Source: Gnetum montanum
Lineage: Eukaryota > Streptophyta > Gnetopsida > Gnetales > Gnetaceae
Assembly: GCA_015680685.1 (NCBI GenBank)
Contig: MNCI01030349.1
Span: 130,336-194,335 of the forward strand
Reading direction: 5' to 3'
DNA: 64,000 nucleotides
Program-made: the position numbers and the translations under genes
Notes under the pieces: generated by a model
Seen by the model: the letters and a program-made list of their open reading frames with translations, nothing else
What the model was told of the DNA's origin: nothing
The model's database searches: none
Shown here: positions 19,659-30,416 of the stretch, piece by piece
Layout of the letters: every line of letters starts with the position of its first letter
Numbering within the stretch: the first letter of the stretch is position 1

Positions 19659-22600
19659 ATGGGCATACGCAAGGAAATGGAAGGCAGAGGAAAGAAAGGA
19701 CCAGAGCTGACATTCGCGGAGGAGAGCGAGGCGATGCTGCAGTGCCTACCCCGCCCGAGCCTTCCCGCATGGCCTGGATCTTCCAGCAGGTAGGCTCTTG
19801 ACCCTGTTTTTTTTTTGTTTATTTTTCTGCATCTGTTTTTGTAGCATAGACAGTTAGCATATAGGTTTTCGGCGTATACGCCGAGCGTAGAGGGCTCAGG
19901 GTAGTGCACCGGCGTATACGCCGCATGTGTTGTTTTCAGCGTACTGTCACAGCGTTGTTTTTCGATGTTCAGCCTAGACGGTTGTCGGCGTATGCGCTCA
20001 TCTTATACGCCAAGCGTAGACACTTGTGATAGCTTCTGGCGTAGATGGTCTATGCTTGGCGTATACACTGAGGGTTTCTACAGCGTATACGCTGAGCGTA
20101 GGTTGTCGGATATTTTGCAGCGTAAGCGTGTTCGGCGCAAATTCTTGTATTATGTACAACGTAGTTTTTAGCGTATACGCCCAGTGTATACGCTGAGCGT
20201 AAATAGTTAACAATTTTTAGCGTGTACGCTGAGTGTATACGCTGAGCGTAATGGTTTGTGCTTACACCCAGCGTATACACCGAGCGTAACGGTTTGTGCT
20301 TACGCCCAGCGTATACGCCGAGCGTAATGGTTTGTGCTTACGCCCAGCATATACGCCGAGCGTAAACAGTTTGTGTGTATACGCCCAGTGTATATGCTTA
20401 GCGTAAAAAGTTTGTGTATACGCCCAGCGTATACGCCGAGCGTAAACAGTTAGATTTTTTTGCAAATGTCTGTTTTTCAAAACGAAGTTTTCGGTATAAT
20501 TAATCTTTTGGGTTGTTTTAATGGCTTGCAGGGACGTTGAACCTCCCCTTCTAGTGACTGAGCTAGTTGGGGTGTTGACATGGTTTGGCCCCATTGAGGG
20601 TGGTGAACCGACCCCAGATTTAACCTTTGAGAACAATGGGGTCTGGTTTCGGGACGGGGCCCGTGAATTTTTGGCTTTCATGCTAGACCATTTCAGGGTT
20701 GTGATTTGGTCCCACCTGAGCAAGGATGTGGCGCGGAGCATCATCAAGGCCATGTTACCTGGTGTAGCGGAAGGTATTAGAATATTCATTGATGATATTG
20801 ATGAAGGGCCACTTGTCCCCAAGGGTGTTCCCCCCGGTGGTCGAAGATCTGCCCGTCCATTGACGCGTGTGTGGGACCGGCTACCACGGAGGCCTAGCTA
20901 TATCAACAACACGTTATTCCTAGCTGGCCGCGCATACACCTTATTCCAGAATCATCCCGGCACAGTATACCAGGTGGAAAGGTAATATCGTTTTAGCTCT
21001 GGTTGTTCCTCTCTTTTTTATATTCAAATATTTGCTCTCATTTTAACACATGTTTTCACCTTTCTGTAGGCCGGAAGTTACACGAGAAGGGGCCTACGCA
21101 GGCGATGATGGGCTTGCACTGGCACGCACGGCTTTGGAGGTGTTCATGGTGGGTCCCACCCTTCGCAGGGCTGTTTTGGCCCACACTAGGGACGCTATGA
21201 AGAACTTCCACAAGAGATTATCTAAGGCGTTTGCACAATGCACTGCGCATGGATGGTTGCACGCCGACTAGTCCCCTAATGGACCTGTTTTTCCATCTGC
21301 TTCTGATCTGGGCAAAACCTAAAAATCTAACACTGAGAGTAAGTGGCAATGTTTCCCAGATGTCGTGATGTGTTTGTTCAATTTCCAGGTGTTAAACTAA
21401 TATGAGGGTTTTGGATTTGTCTCTACAGCTGGCACTACCTCTGGTGGGGGTTCTGTTGTGACCAGGCTGATTGAAACGACTCTCTCTATGAAATTCGGTG
21501 AAACCGGTGCCACCCAAAAGTGGTTACAGGTAAAAGCTCCGCCATCTATTATTGCCCATTTAGAACATGCCAGCCTCATGGCGCTCTTTGCGGCCCCTAG
21601 CCCCGATGTGTCTATAGCGGAGATGATTGGGATCGTGGATTCATTTGACAAATCTGTTTCTCGCTATAGCGCTCGTATTAAGGGTGTTAAAATAACTTTT
21701 GAATTATCGCCTCAATTTTTTGCGGATTTGTTTGGCGTGCCTATAGGTGGCATAAAGATTGTTTTAGATAGGGAGCATACAGAAATTCGCATGATCCACG
21801 ATTTAGAAGATTGGTTAGGGGTGATGAAGGGCGCCAAAGGATTTCCTATGCAGGGGACAACGAAAGTTGACGAAGTCAACGAGCTTTACCCCTTATTTCG
21901 AGCGCGTCTGTTTCCAAAGACTCTATCGCAAGTTAAGAGTCTCGGGGTTGAAGTAGTGTGAATCATGTGCACTGTTCTAGAAGCTGGTGTGTGCTACAAC
22001 TGGGCTGAATTCTTATTATCGGGCATGACTAAAGAGGTAGTGCGGCTGCGTTCGAACATAGAAGCTCAGTTCCATTTCACCTTTACCTTCTTTGCCAGGT
22101 ATGTTCATTGTTTGGCTGAATTTCTAGTGGTTCGTGGGAAGAATAGATTTGTTTTGCGCGATAGGAATTAGTTATCTCGCCCCTGGGTAAACCACTTATT
22201 TGACATGGCTAATTCCCAAGACGCCCCCGAGGGGATTGATGAATCCTTTACGATCACTACGGGTGGATCGTCTGGCGCCTCACTCCATACGCGCGACAGT
22301 GTAGGGTTAGAACCGAACGAAATATCCTACACTACCAAAAAGGCAGAGCGGGTAGTCAAGGACACCATAGGTAAAGCCAAATCAAAGTTGGCGAAGCGTG
22401 ACTGCACAGCTGAGGAGACCAGTGAGATTGAACAGCCCAAAGTAAAGTGGGTTCGGTTTAAAATACCTGGTAAACCTCTTGTTTTCTTTACTTCACTTAT
22501 CTTGTAGATAGTTTTAATGGTTACTGGTTGTATGCAACTAACTTCATCTGTTTTGCATTGAGAAGTCCAGAGGCAGGATTTGCGGACTATACCTGAGGAG

Positions 22601-24098
22601 GAAGAGTTAACTGACCTAGCCGGAGGGACTGAAGAGTTGGGGGAAGGAATTGGAAACACTGAACTACTAGATGATCAAGCGGAGACTCAAGAGATGTTCA
22701 GTGATTTTCTCAACGGTAACCTGGACCTTGGAGACCCTCCCACACCAGAGGAGACTGAAGGGAATGGTATGTCTCTTTACTTAGTTGTGCAGCCTAATAT
22801 ATTCCAGGATTATCTCATTATGAATTTTTTGTTTGACTCAGAGGGGAGCAAGACCATCCCTGAGATGGAGCCAGAGATTCCCCCTGAAGTGCCGCCAAAG
22901 GTTAGCACTTCGCGCGCTGATGGACCTTTTACTTGGATGGAAATGCCAAGTAAAAGGGATTTCGTAGCTGGTGTGGCCGAAGAGGTCGTTGAGCAGATCG
23001 AAGGGATCCATCCTAAAATAGGTGTGGGAACATCCAAAGATCTTTACTATGTTAGAGTTTGATGCTCGGTTTTGTCTGTTCTAACGTTTGTCTTTTCCCT
23101 ATGAATAGGTGCCGAACTGAGGTGGGATCCATCCGAGACTGTCACCATAGAGAGCTTGCCCACACTTTCCGCAAAGGTTGAACAAGTACATAGACCCATT
23201 TACGAAGAGGTAGCAGAGGGCTTCGTTCACAATGCTAAAGCAGTATGGACGTGTAGGTGATCCATTGAGCAATTGTGGCTCTAGATTCAGGTGAAAGAGA
23301 AAGAGGTTTCTGAACTGACGGTGGAACGTGATGATTTGAAGGCCCAGTACCAATTCGCCGCAGCCAGATTAGGCAATGATCGCTCTTGGCAGACCTCCAA
23401 GGTCACGTATATGAGGTATTGGAACCTACTCAATCATCACGCAAGATTGATACGGAGACTAGGGGAGCGCAAGGCCCAAATTGAATTGCTGAATATCAAA
23501 TGCCAAGATTGGAAGGCTTTCGCCTCCAAAGTACGCAAATGGGGGCAAGATGAGAAGAACCACAAGCACCAGTATAAGAAGTCACTAAAAGAAGTGTCTA
23601 TTGAGAAGCGACAATTGGAAATGTTTGTGGAAGGCCTTGGTCTGCGCTCTGCCTTTGACACATTTGCCCAAAACACAATTCTAGAGATGGAATCCCCTAA
23701 ACGGCTGATAACAACTGCTTCTGGGGAGGTGTCAGTGGGGGAGTTCCCTTTGAAACATACTACCTGGTCAGATGTTAATAAGGGGAAGGTTCTGGCAGAT
23801 GTTGACTTGGGTCTCGATGGGACAAATTGGGCAAGTGTTTCCGAAGAGGAAATCCTGCGGCGACTAGAATTCAGCTTGGGGGGATCTCCTATGGTAAGCG
23901 TTTCGTCTTCATGAAGTTAACTGATTAAATAATGTTTGAAACTTTGACATTCGCTTATTCTTGTGTTGGTTATTTCTTTTTTTTTGGTCTTTTCAGGATG
24001 AAGGTGGGGATGAGACTGGAGAAGCTGGTCCCAGTAGAGCAAGGGCCTCTGATGCTGGTGGATCCAAGGGGAACGATAGTCATGTCCCAGATGTTTAG
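19659..24098 (+). pseudogene. T4 antisense accessory gene, eight exons
   Basis: Gene model read from the sequence: exons 19659-19789, 20532-20981, 21070-21338, 21429-22469, 22566-22766, 22842-23021, 23109-23893 and 23997-24098. All seven introns are GT...AG, and phases agree across every junction: 3,159 nt or 1,053 codons in total. Domains: N-terminal tail; exon 2 FCP1/HAD-like (RDGAREFLAFML, FRVVIWSHLS, NNTLFLAGRAYTLF); exon 3 helical; exon 4 globular (LFGVPIGG, CYNWAEFLLS) with weak resemblance to plant putative-transposon proteins; Lys-rich, then acidic; exon 7 coiled coil. Stops in this copy: 21269 TAG, 21959 TGA, 22168 TAG, 23260 TGA, 23272 TAG, mostly C-to-T or G-to-A changes. The function is unknown to me. 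Confidence 0.8.
19790..20531 (+). repeat. Intron 1 of the T4 antisense gene, GCGTATACGC array
   Basis: 742-bp intron bounded by GTAGGC and TTGCAG. From about 19870 to 20455 it is packed with CCCAGCGTATACGCCGAGCG-type units carrying the 10-bp palindrome GCGTATACGC and one-base variants, in units of about 30-45 bp. The same palindrome fills U3 of this element family. The frames that appear open here are repeat by-products. Confidence 0.85.
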
Positions 24099-24329
24099 CA
24101 TTTTAGCTCTTAAGTTTTTTTTTGTTGTTATTTTTCAACTTAGATTTATACTGGAACTGTAACTTGAAAATAGTGAAATGAACAGAGACGGTTGATTGTA
24201 TGTAATAACTATATATATATTTTTTGTTGATTTTGAGTTTAACATGACATAGAAATGTAAAAAATAGTTTGGCTTGTTTTCCATTTTAAGTGTATTATGG
24301 AAATGTGATTATAAAAGTAAGACGAAAAG

Positions 24330-24625
24330 CAAGTACTAGTTTATGGCCATTTCGGGCCCCATGCGTAGTTTATGGCCATTTCGGTCCCCATGCGTAGTTT
24401 ATGGCCATTTCTGGCCCCGTGCGTAATCGGGAAATGTTTTGGAGGACATGGGTAGATTTCTCGGTCAACCGATCGTTGCTGATGGTGGCTAGTTTTATGT
24501 CATTGCAGACATGATATTTTAATGTCATTTCGGACTGGGAGTGGCATTTAATTGTTTTCCTGTTTTATCATAGTTTAGTGTCATTTCGGACTTGTTTATA
24601 GTTTAACGTCATTTCAGACTTAGAG
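24330..24625. repeat. Motif array between T4 antisense gene 3' end and protease
   Basis: Three near-identical AGTTTATGGCCATTTCGG units at 24338-24420 precede spaced AGTTTAATGTCATTTCGGAC units up to 24620. These are the same core as the array at 8925-9160 in T3. The preceding 24099-24330 is AT-rich and may hold the 3' UTR and polyadenylation signals of the antisense gene. Confidence 0.75.
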
Positions 24626-24633
24626 TGATAGTA

Positions 24634-25944
24634 TCACTTCAGTAATTTTTTAATTGTTTTCATTTTAATGTTAAACGATGTTTCGACAGGTATGATCTGG
24701 TATTCAGCGTCCCCATCGCTGATCACATTAAACGGCAATTCAGCCCAAGCGACTTCTGATGGAATGTCTTTTGTGTTAGTGTTTTCAGATATTTCAGTGT
24801 CCGTAGGGAGCTTTGTATTAGCTTCTACTTGAGGAGGCATAGGCGTTTCTATTTGAGGAGGCTTTTGTTCCATGTCGGAAGATTTACTGCTTACCGATGG
24901 TTGCGGATTCTCGTCATTTTGGCTAGGTTTTTCGAGTTCGACTTCCGAGCCCTGGTCCATGTCCATATGCGATGAGATAATAGGAGTAGCTGCTTCACCG
25001 TGTATGATGATTTCTCCACCTTCATAAGGCAGGTGAATTTCTTGATGTATAGGGGAGGAGACAGCTCTCAGTTGGGCTAACCAGGGTCTTCCCAATATTA
25101 GGTTGAATCCCGGCATCTCATCCACTACTAGGAAATCGGCAGATGTTGGGAATTGATCTCCCGCTATAAAGTCTAAGGTTATTGTGCCTTTCACCATTAC
25201 GCATGACCCACTGAATGACTTTAAACATGTAGTCATGGTTGGTTTAAGTAGTTCAGTAAGTCCTAGTTGTTCAATGATGTGGTACGACACAACGTTTGTC
25301 GCAGCTCCATCGTCTACATGGACCCTATGTATTTTAAACCGGTTTATACAGATTGTTATGAACATGGGAGCTGTTGTTACCTCCTTCGTTTTCTTATCCA
25401 CCTTGATGTTGTCATCATGAAAGCTTAGAGGCTTAGGAGTAGTCCCGTGAGGCGAGAACATCACCGCATGGATGGAGGGTTCGTTTGGGGGTAAGTCCTC
25501 GCTTACCGGGATTGACGTTAGCATGCACACTAGAGCTTCCCAATGTGTTTGAGATGTCAAGACTAATTCATACAAGCTCAGTGAAGTATTATTTTGTTTT
25601 AACACTTGTGTAACTTGTGTCAAGGCGGATGCAAAGTTTTCACTGTTGGGGGTGTTTCTATCGGTGCTGACTGGATCCATTGGACCCAACATTTTTATCT
25701 CTCGTCTTGTTGGCTGGTCAGTTTTCGGAGCTTTCGTTTTAGATGATTCGTGTTTTTTGGATGACTCACCCTCATTGTCTACGCCTGGTTGATCATTAGA
25801 TGATGACATGGGTATAGAGTTGAGGGGAGTGGGCTTAGGTGGCCCCATAGCTAGCCATTGGCATTCTTTCTCTATACATTCACGCACGAGTCTGTCTCCA
25901 AGACGTTCTCGCGTGCGGCATGGAGGTGCCATTGGTTTTGGCAT
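24634..25944 (-). CDS. pro: T4 protease with N-terminal linker
   Basis: Longest open frame of T4 (436 codons). The N-terminal half is a charged linker; then SLYELVLTSQTHWEAL, and the retropepsin-like core with VHVDDGAATNVV (about 25310), FIAGDQFPTSADFLVV and FNLILGRPWLAQL. It ends KKLLK-stop, the same terminal position as in T3. Frame-continuous with the preceding gag linker (25951-26595) apart from one stop, so gag and protease were one polyprotein. Confidence 0.85.
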   Translation of the reverse strand: MPKPMAPPCRTRERLGDRLVRECIEKECQWLAMGPPKPTPLNSIPMSSSNDQPGVDNEGESSKKHESSKTKAPKTDQPTRREIKMLGPMDPVSTDRNTPNSENFASALTQVTQVLKQNNTSLSLYELVLTSQTHWEALVCMLTSIPVSEDLPPNEPSIHAVMFSPHGTTPKPLSFHDDNIKVDKKTKEVTTAPMFITICINRFKIHRVHVDDGAATNVVSYHIIEQLGLTELLKPTMTTCLKSFSGSCVMVKGTITLDFIAGDQFPTSADFLVVDEMPGFNLILGRPWLAQLRAVSSPIHQEIHLPYEGGEIIIHGEAATPIISSHMDMDQGSEVELEKPSQNDENPQPSVSSKSSDMEQKPPQIETPMPPQVEANTKLPTDTEISENTNTKDIPSEVAWAELPFNVISDGDAEYQIIPVETSFNIKMKTIKKLLK

Positions 25945-25950
25945 TTTGGT

Positions 25951-26595
25951 TTACCTTGGGAGTTTTACCACATATGGAGTCGGGCGGGATGATGCTTGTA
26001 CAGATGGATGTGCTTGGTTAGAGGGTGGGACAGGTACCCTAATAACGTAGGGGTTAGGTTGGCCTTGCGTTTGTGACGCAGAGGCTTGGTAGTCGTTGGG
26101 ACTTTTGGGTATCCTAACGACAAACAAGGTTGGTTTTGGCAAAGGTTCGACCTCCGCTGTTGCGGTTGCTGATGGTACTCGGACTATGAAAGGAGTAGGC
26201 CTAATATGTAGAGTTGGTGCATTTAGGGGAGTGATGGGAGGGACACGCACCACATATGGCTTGTCGCGTGTCGTGGTGTTAAGTGTTGTTACTGTTGCGG
26301 GCATTTGAACAACATATGGCCGTTGTGAAGGATGAAGTGGCTGGGGTGCAGATGTAGACGCAGAAACAGGTATGCGAACTATAAAGGGTTTGTTGGATGT
26401 TTGCGGTGTATGTTCAGGAGATATGGTGTTAATGTAGGATGGCTCAGAATCATCGTCACGATAGATTGTATTAATGACGTACGGTGCCTCTTTAGTGTTT
26501 AAAGGATCTTTATAGACCCCCATAGTTTGATTTTGCGGTTGGATCGGGTTTGCTTCATCAAAGGTGATTTGGCCTTCATCGATCATCCGCTGCAA
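25951..26595 (-). CDS. gag: T4 gag C-terminal linker with seven PYVVR-type motifs
   Basis: It follows the zinc-knuckle-like FCNYHK-NGHGTDYY segment (about 26600-26665). A Pro-rich stretch repeats P-[FY]-[IV]-[VI]-[RQK]-[VIM]-P about every 18-25 residues (PFIVRIP, PYVVQMP, PYVVRVP, PFIVRVP, LFVVRIP, PYVIRVP, PYVVKLP). T3 has the same design and T5 has PFVIRG and PSFILKVP. Role unknown. Confidence 0.7.
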   Translation of the reverse strand: MQRMIDEGQITFDEANPIQPQNQTMGVYKDPLNTKEAPYVINTIYRDDDSEPSYINTISPEHTPQTSNKPFIVRIPVSASTSAPQPLHPSQRPYVVQMPATVTTLNTTTRDKPYVVRVPPITPLNAPTLHIRPTPFIVRVPSATATAEVEPLPKPTLFVVRIPKSPNDYQASASQTQGQPNPYVIRVPVPPSNQAHPSVQASSRPTPYVVKLPR

Positions 26596-26599
26596 ATCC

Positions 26600-28777
26600 T
26601 ACTTCAAGGTGAAATAGTAATCCGTTCCGTGCCCGTTTCATTTATGGTAATTGCAAAATCAATCCATTCTGAAGCCTTTGGGTACAGGAGGCTCATCCGG
26701 TGTTGCAAGGCTTGGGTTCTAAACGAGCTGACAGAACTGGTCATGTCTCTAGATGGCCGCAGGGGATAATTGTTTATGTTGCATTAAACCGGCCTTTAGG
26801 AGGGCTTCATGGGCAGGGGTGTGTATTGAGACGGTTCTTTCCTCTTGAAATTGCGCATACGGTTCGTTGGGTTCTACTGTGATGATGATTCTTGCGCGGT
26901 CGTCGGAGTTGGTTTGTTGTAATTAGTAGGGGTTGTCGGTGGTTTAGTTTGTTTTTGTGCCCCTGCTATTGATGCTATAGTTGTTTTAGCCTTTTCTTTA
27001 TCCTTTTTAGCATTTTGATTTTTAAAGGATAAGTATGCAGGGTCATGGCTTGTTTGGGCTGCCTCTTCTATGTTTTTGATTTGCACAAATGTTTGGTTAA
27101 GATTGCGCACGTTCAGATAGTACAGCTTGGATTTAAAGAAATCTTTGACGGCCCCTTTTAAAATAGTGAGCAGGTATGTCTGGGGAATTGGCTCGTGCAG
27201 CTCATTGAGAGCTGTGCTCCACCTCTGAATAAATTTCTGGACCAGTTCAAGTGGTGCTTGCTTGACCTGAATGAGGCTGTCTAGTGTGGCCTCAGGTTTC
27301 AGGTTATATTTTAACCTGGTCACGAACTGGTTTAATAGGTCCTCCAAGGAGGAGATGGAGTTTCTTGGGAGCGCCCTATACCAATCAAGTGCTCTTCTGG
27401 CGAGGGACATGGAAAATACTTGAAGAATTGCATGGGGCCATGCCTGCAGTAGTGCACACTCTAACCTGAATGTTATTAAATGTGCATTAGGATCTGTCTC
27501 CCCATTATACTTGGTTAGTGTTGGTAGGGAGACGCCTTTAGGCAAAGTTAAAGGTGGGAAGGAAGAGCTGATGGGGTCATCATTGTAGAAGTCTACTACC
27601 TTCAACTCCCCGTCAGCGGCTGTTTTGAGGCATTTTACCTCATCAGTTAATTTCTGCATCATTTTTTTAGCATCTGCCCAATCCTGAGCATTTGGGAGCA
27701 TGGTGGATTGGGCTTGTGGTACACTGTATGGGTTAGACTGTTGAACGGTGGGTTGAAAGGCTGAAAGTTGCGTTGTTGGCGGTTGTGTTTGTGGGAAGTA
27801 TGCAGTAGGTGGCACCAGGGGTAACACATTGTAAAGAGGAGGTTGTTGTTGCTGTGGTTGTGGCTGTGCCTAGGGCACATGAGCTGGTGGCAGCGTGTGG
27901 GATGGTACATGGTGGTGGGAAGTTTGTTGTGACATCGTACCCATCATCAACCATTGTCCGGCCATGTTGTATGAAGGGGCTCCTTGTTGGGTTATGGCGG
28001 TCGAAGGGTGTGCATGCGTTTGGACGTGCAGGATGTAGTGGGCAGATGTGGACGCGGGTATAACGTGTGGCATCCCTATCCCTTGGGGTGGGAATGTCAC
28101 TCCCATGATACCGTGAGGGGGCGGTGCTCGTGAGGATGAACCCGCAGCTGTAGCGGGGATGATTAGAAAAGGGAATGTGTTGGGCAAGGAGTTGCCCTGG
28201 GGAGGAATATGGACTAACGCTGATGTTTCTTGTAATGGTGCTTGGGGCTGGGTAAACCTAAGGGTTTGGAGGGGCATGATCTCCCTTGCGTCTGGGTGAA
28301 AGATGGGGTTAAGATGGTTATGTGGACTAAGGGTGTGGTAGGAGTCTTCGTGCTCTGATTGGGTAGCGAATTCATCCTCTTCGTCCAGTTGGGGGTCCAC
28401 CGTAGGTTGGTCTAACGAGTTGTTTCTTTGAAGGAGGAGTTGTGTGATGAGTTCCGAATATTGTTCAGGAACAAGAATCACGTCATATGGGGAAGGGATG
28501 AACTCTCGTCCCCCCTGTAGTACAGCTCAAACTGCCTCTTCACCTCCAGTTCAGCTTGATCAACAGCCAGGCTAGTTTGTATCTTAATACAGATAAAGTT
28601 GTACTGGTCCTGGGTGATAATGTTGGAGGCTAGATCCCTCCCTTGTAGCCTTAAGGATCGGCGGGGACCCGCTGTGGGTTGCATTCCTGGGTGTTGTGTG
28701 ATAGACTACTGGGCAGCCATGGTGTCTGAGATGTTAATGTTCTGGGTAGTGGAAGCAGTGGTGTTTACGGGATTCAT
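26600..28777 (-). pseudogene. gag: T4 gag, N-terminus to nucleocapsid
   Basis: Start ATG 28777-28775 (MNPVNTTAS), then SLRLQGRDLA, an acidic region with HEDSYHTLSP, a Pro/Gln/His-rich part, and the capsid core in the open frame 27827-26874 (LTLPKGVSLPTLTKYNGETD, LDWYRALP, FVTRLKYNLKPEATL, RSTALNELHEP-like block). Breaks: TAG near 28706, frame changes near 28480 and between 26874 and 26600, where several stops also lie. The end grades into the nucleocapsid-like motif. Confidence 0.82.
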
Positions 28778-29080
28778 GATGATAGATCGTGTATGTAGAA
28801 TGGTTTGAGCATGCGAAGTTGATGTACTAAGCAGCGTACAGCGTATACGCTTCAACTTGGCAGCGTGTAATAGCTGAATACAGCGTATACGTAATGTGTA
28901 GCATAAGTATGCAGCGTAGACGCTAGTCTGCGAGCAGCGTAGACGCTGGGATTTCTGGTCACAGCATAGATACTGGAAGAGTGGCAACGTAGACACTGAG
29001 AGTCGGGGGTTTAAACAGGGCAATGAAAACGCTGATGAGCGTAGACGCTCAGGAGCGTACAGTCAAGTTGTTTAAGCAGA
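28778..29080 (-). other. T4 leader
   Basis: Untranslated leader between the primer-binding site and gag. It carries GCGTAGACGC and GCGTATACGC-like units (28840-29050). No reading frame is supported. Confidence 0.6.
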
Positions 29081-29099
29081 GGCCCTCCTTCTAGCGCCA
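29081..29099 (-). other. T4 primer-binding site
   Basis: Minus-strand TGGCGCTAGAAGGAGGGCC, five bases inside the LTR. Differs from the T1 and T2 sites only at the fifth base. Confidence 0.85.
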
Positions 29100-29104
29100 A
29101 AATA

Positions 29105-30416
29105 TTTATCGCCTGAAATCGTCGGTCCCCAGCTGGAAGGAAAGACAAAGACCATGGGATCGCAGGACGAGCACAGATGACCCTACCTTAGCCTGAGGGT
29201 GAGCTGGAATGTACGAAGGTAGAGTACCTTGAGTGGTCCGCATGCGGATCAGACAAGGATTTCCCCGAGCGTCACCGAAGTGTTATACGCTGGGTTATGT
29301 GTAAACGGTGTAGCGGGGGTAAAACGGAGCAAACAATGAAAATAGGGCATAAGCAAAATGTAAATGGCGTAACAGCGTAAACAACATACGCCGATATATG
29401 CAGCGTGAACTAAGCGTAAACCTGAACACAACGTAACCAGGGTGTGAACCCGAGTGTACGGCATAACAGGGCGTAAACTGGGCGTAAAGCGTAAACAGGA
29501 TGCCGACAGCATAAACAGCGTAAACAAAGCATGGGCAGCGTGATTAGAGCATAAATGTAAATGAGCGTAAGCAGAAACACATGCAAGAGGTCAGCGTAGA
29601 CTATAAATTGTAAACTGTAGACTGTATTATGAAATGGAAATGTAGTGCACCGGTGTAACGCAGTTGTGGCTGAACACAAGGTGGACGTAAAGCCCCGGTG
29701 GGTGCAGGGATGCGGCTGGTTCGCATGGTAGGCGGAGTGTAGAGACTGTACTTAGCGTACTAGACTTCCAACGTAAGAGGATTTTGGGCTCTGGTTTGTA
29801 GCGTAATTGCTCTTGGGTCTACTCTCGTAAATTTTTGCCGACCTTGAATACGCGGAAAACTAGGCTTTTTATATGGGAGGGTTTTGCTGGGAAAATTGGG
29901 TCGGGAGACACACGGCGTGTCGACCGGGTGCGTACAATTTAGAAATATGGTATACGCTGGGCGTATACGCTACTTCAGGCCGGCGTATATGCTAGACTTG
30001 CTGGGCGTGTGAACTTGGGTGGACGCTGGATGTATACGCTGGGGCGTATACGCTGATGGATGCTGGGCGTATACGCCTAAGGATGTCCACTTGCTTGAAT
30101 CCTTGCTCTTCGGGGTTATTTTCATGCTGTCATTGGAGATCCTGCCGTCGAACGTGCACATCTACAGTACCTGGGCGTGTACGCCGGAGAGCCGGGCATA
30201 TACGTTGAGCATATACGCTGTAGTGCTGAGCGTACACGCTGGAGTGCCAGGGGTATACGCTGTGTGTGATCTTGGCATACCCGCCGAGCGTATACGCTGA
30301 CATCATGTACTTGGCAAAAACCAAGTGTTGCGATCATGTAGCCGACATCGTTCGTGAGTTCCAGGGTCCTGTTTGATGTCGGACAAGTACTAAGCTCCGA
30401 ATTTTATGGTGTTTCA
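29105..30416 (-). repeat. T4 5' LTR (1.31 kb)
   Basis: The inner end is TTTATCGCC (mutated from TGTACCGCC) next to the primer-binding site, and the outer end is GTGTTTCA at 30416. A TATA-like box, CATATAAAAAGC on minus, lies near 29868-29879. The U3 region 29948-30300 has the palindrome array, and R/U5 (29285-29620) has GCGTAAAC repeats. The outer flank GGGCC resumes exon 2 of the antisense gene of T3. Confidence 0.88.

Larger units (their letters stand above)
12867..30416 (-). mobile_element. T4: near-complete 17.5-kb Tat-type retrotransposon
   Basis: Minus-oriented, with both LTRs present (the 3' LTR lacks about 220 bp at its outer end because of the gap at 12866). Internal order on the minus strand: PBS, leader, gag, protease, motif array, antisense gene (plus strand), 30-bp repeats, RT, RNase H, second RNase H, integrase, motif array, polypurine tract. 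It is inserted in exon 2 of the antisense gene of T3. It is the best template in the window, but its frames carry stops and frameshifts and its RT has YVDN in place of YVDD. Confidence 0.9.
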
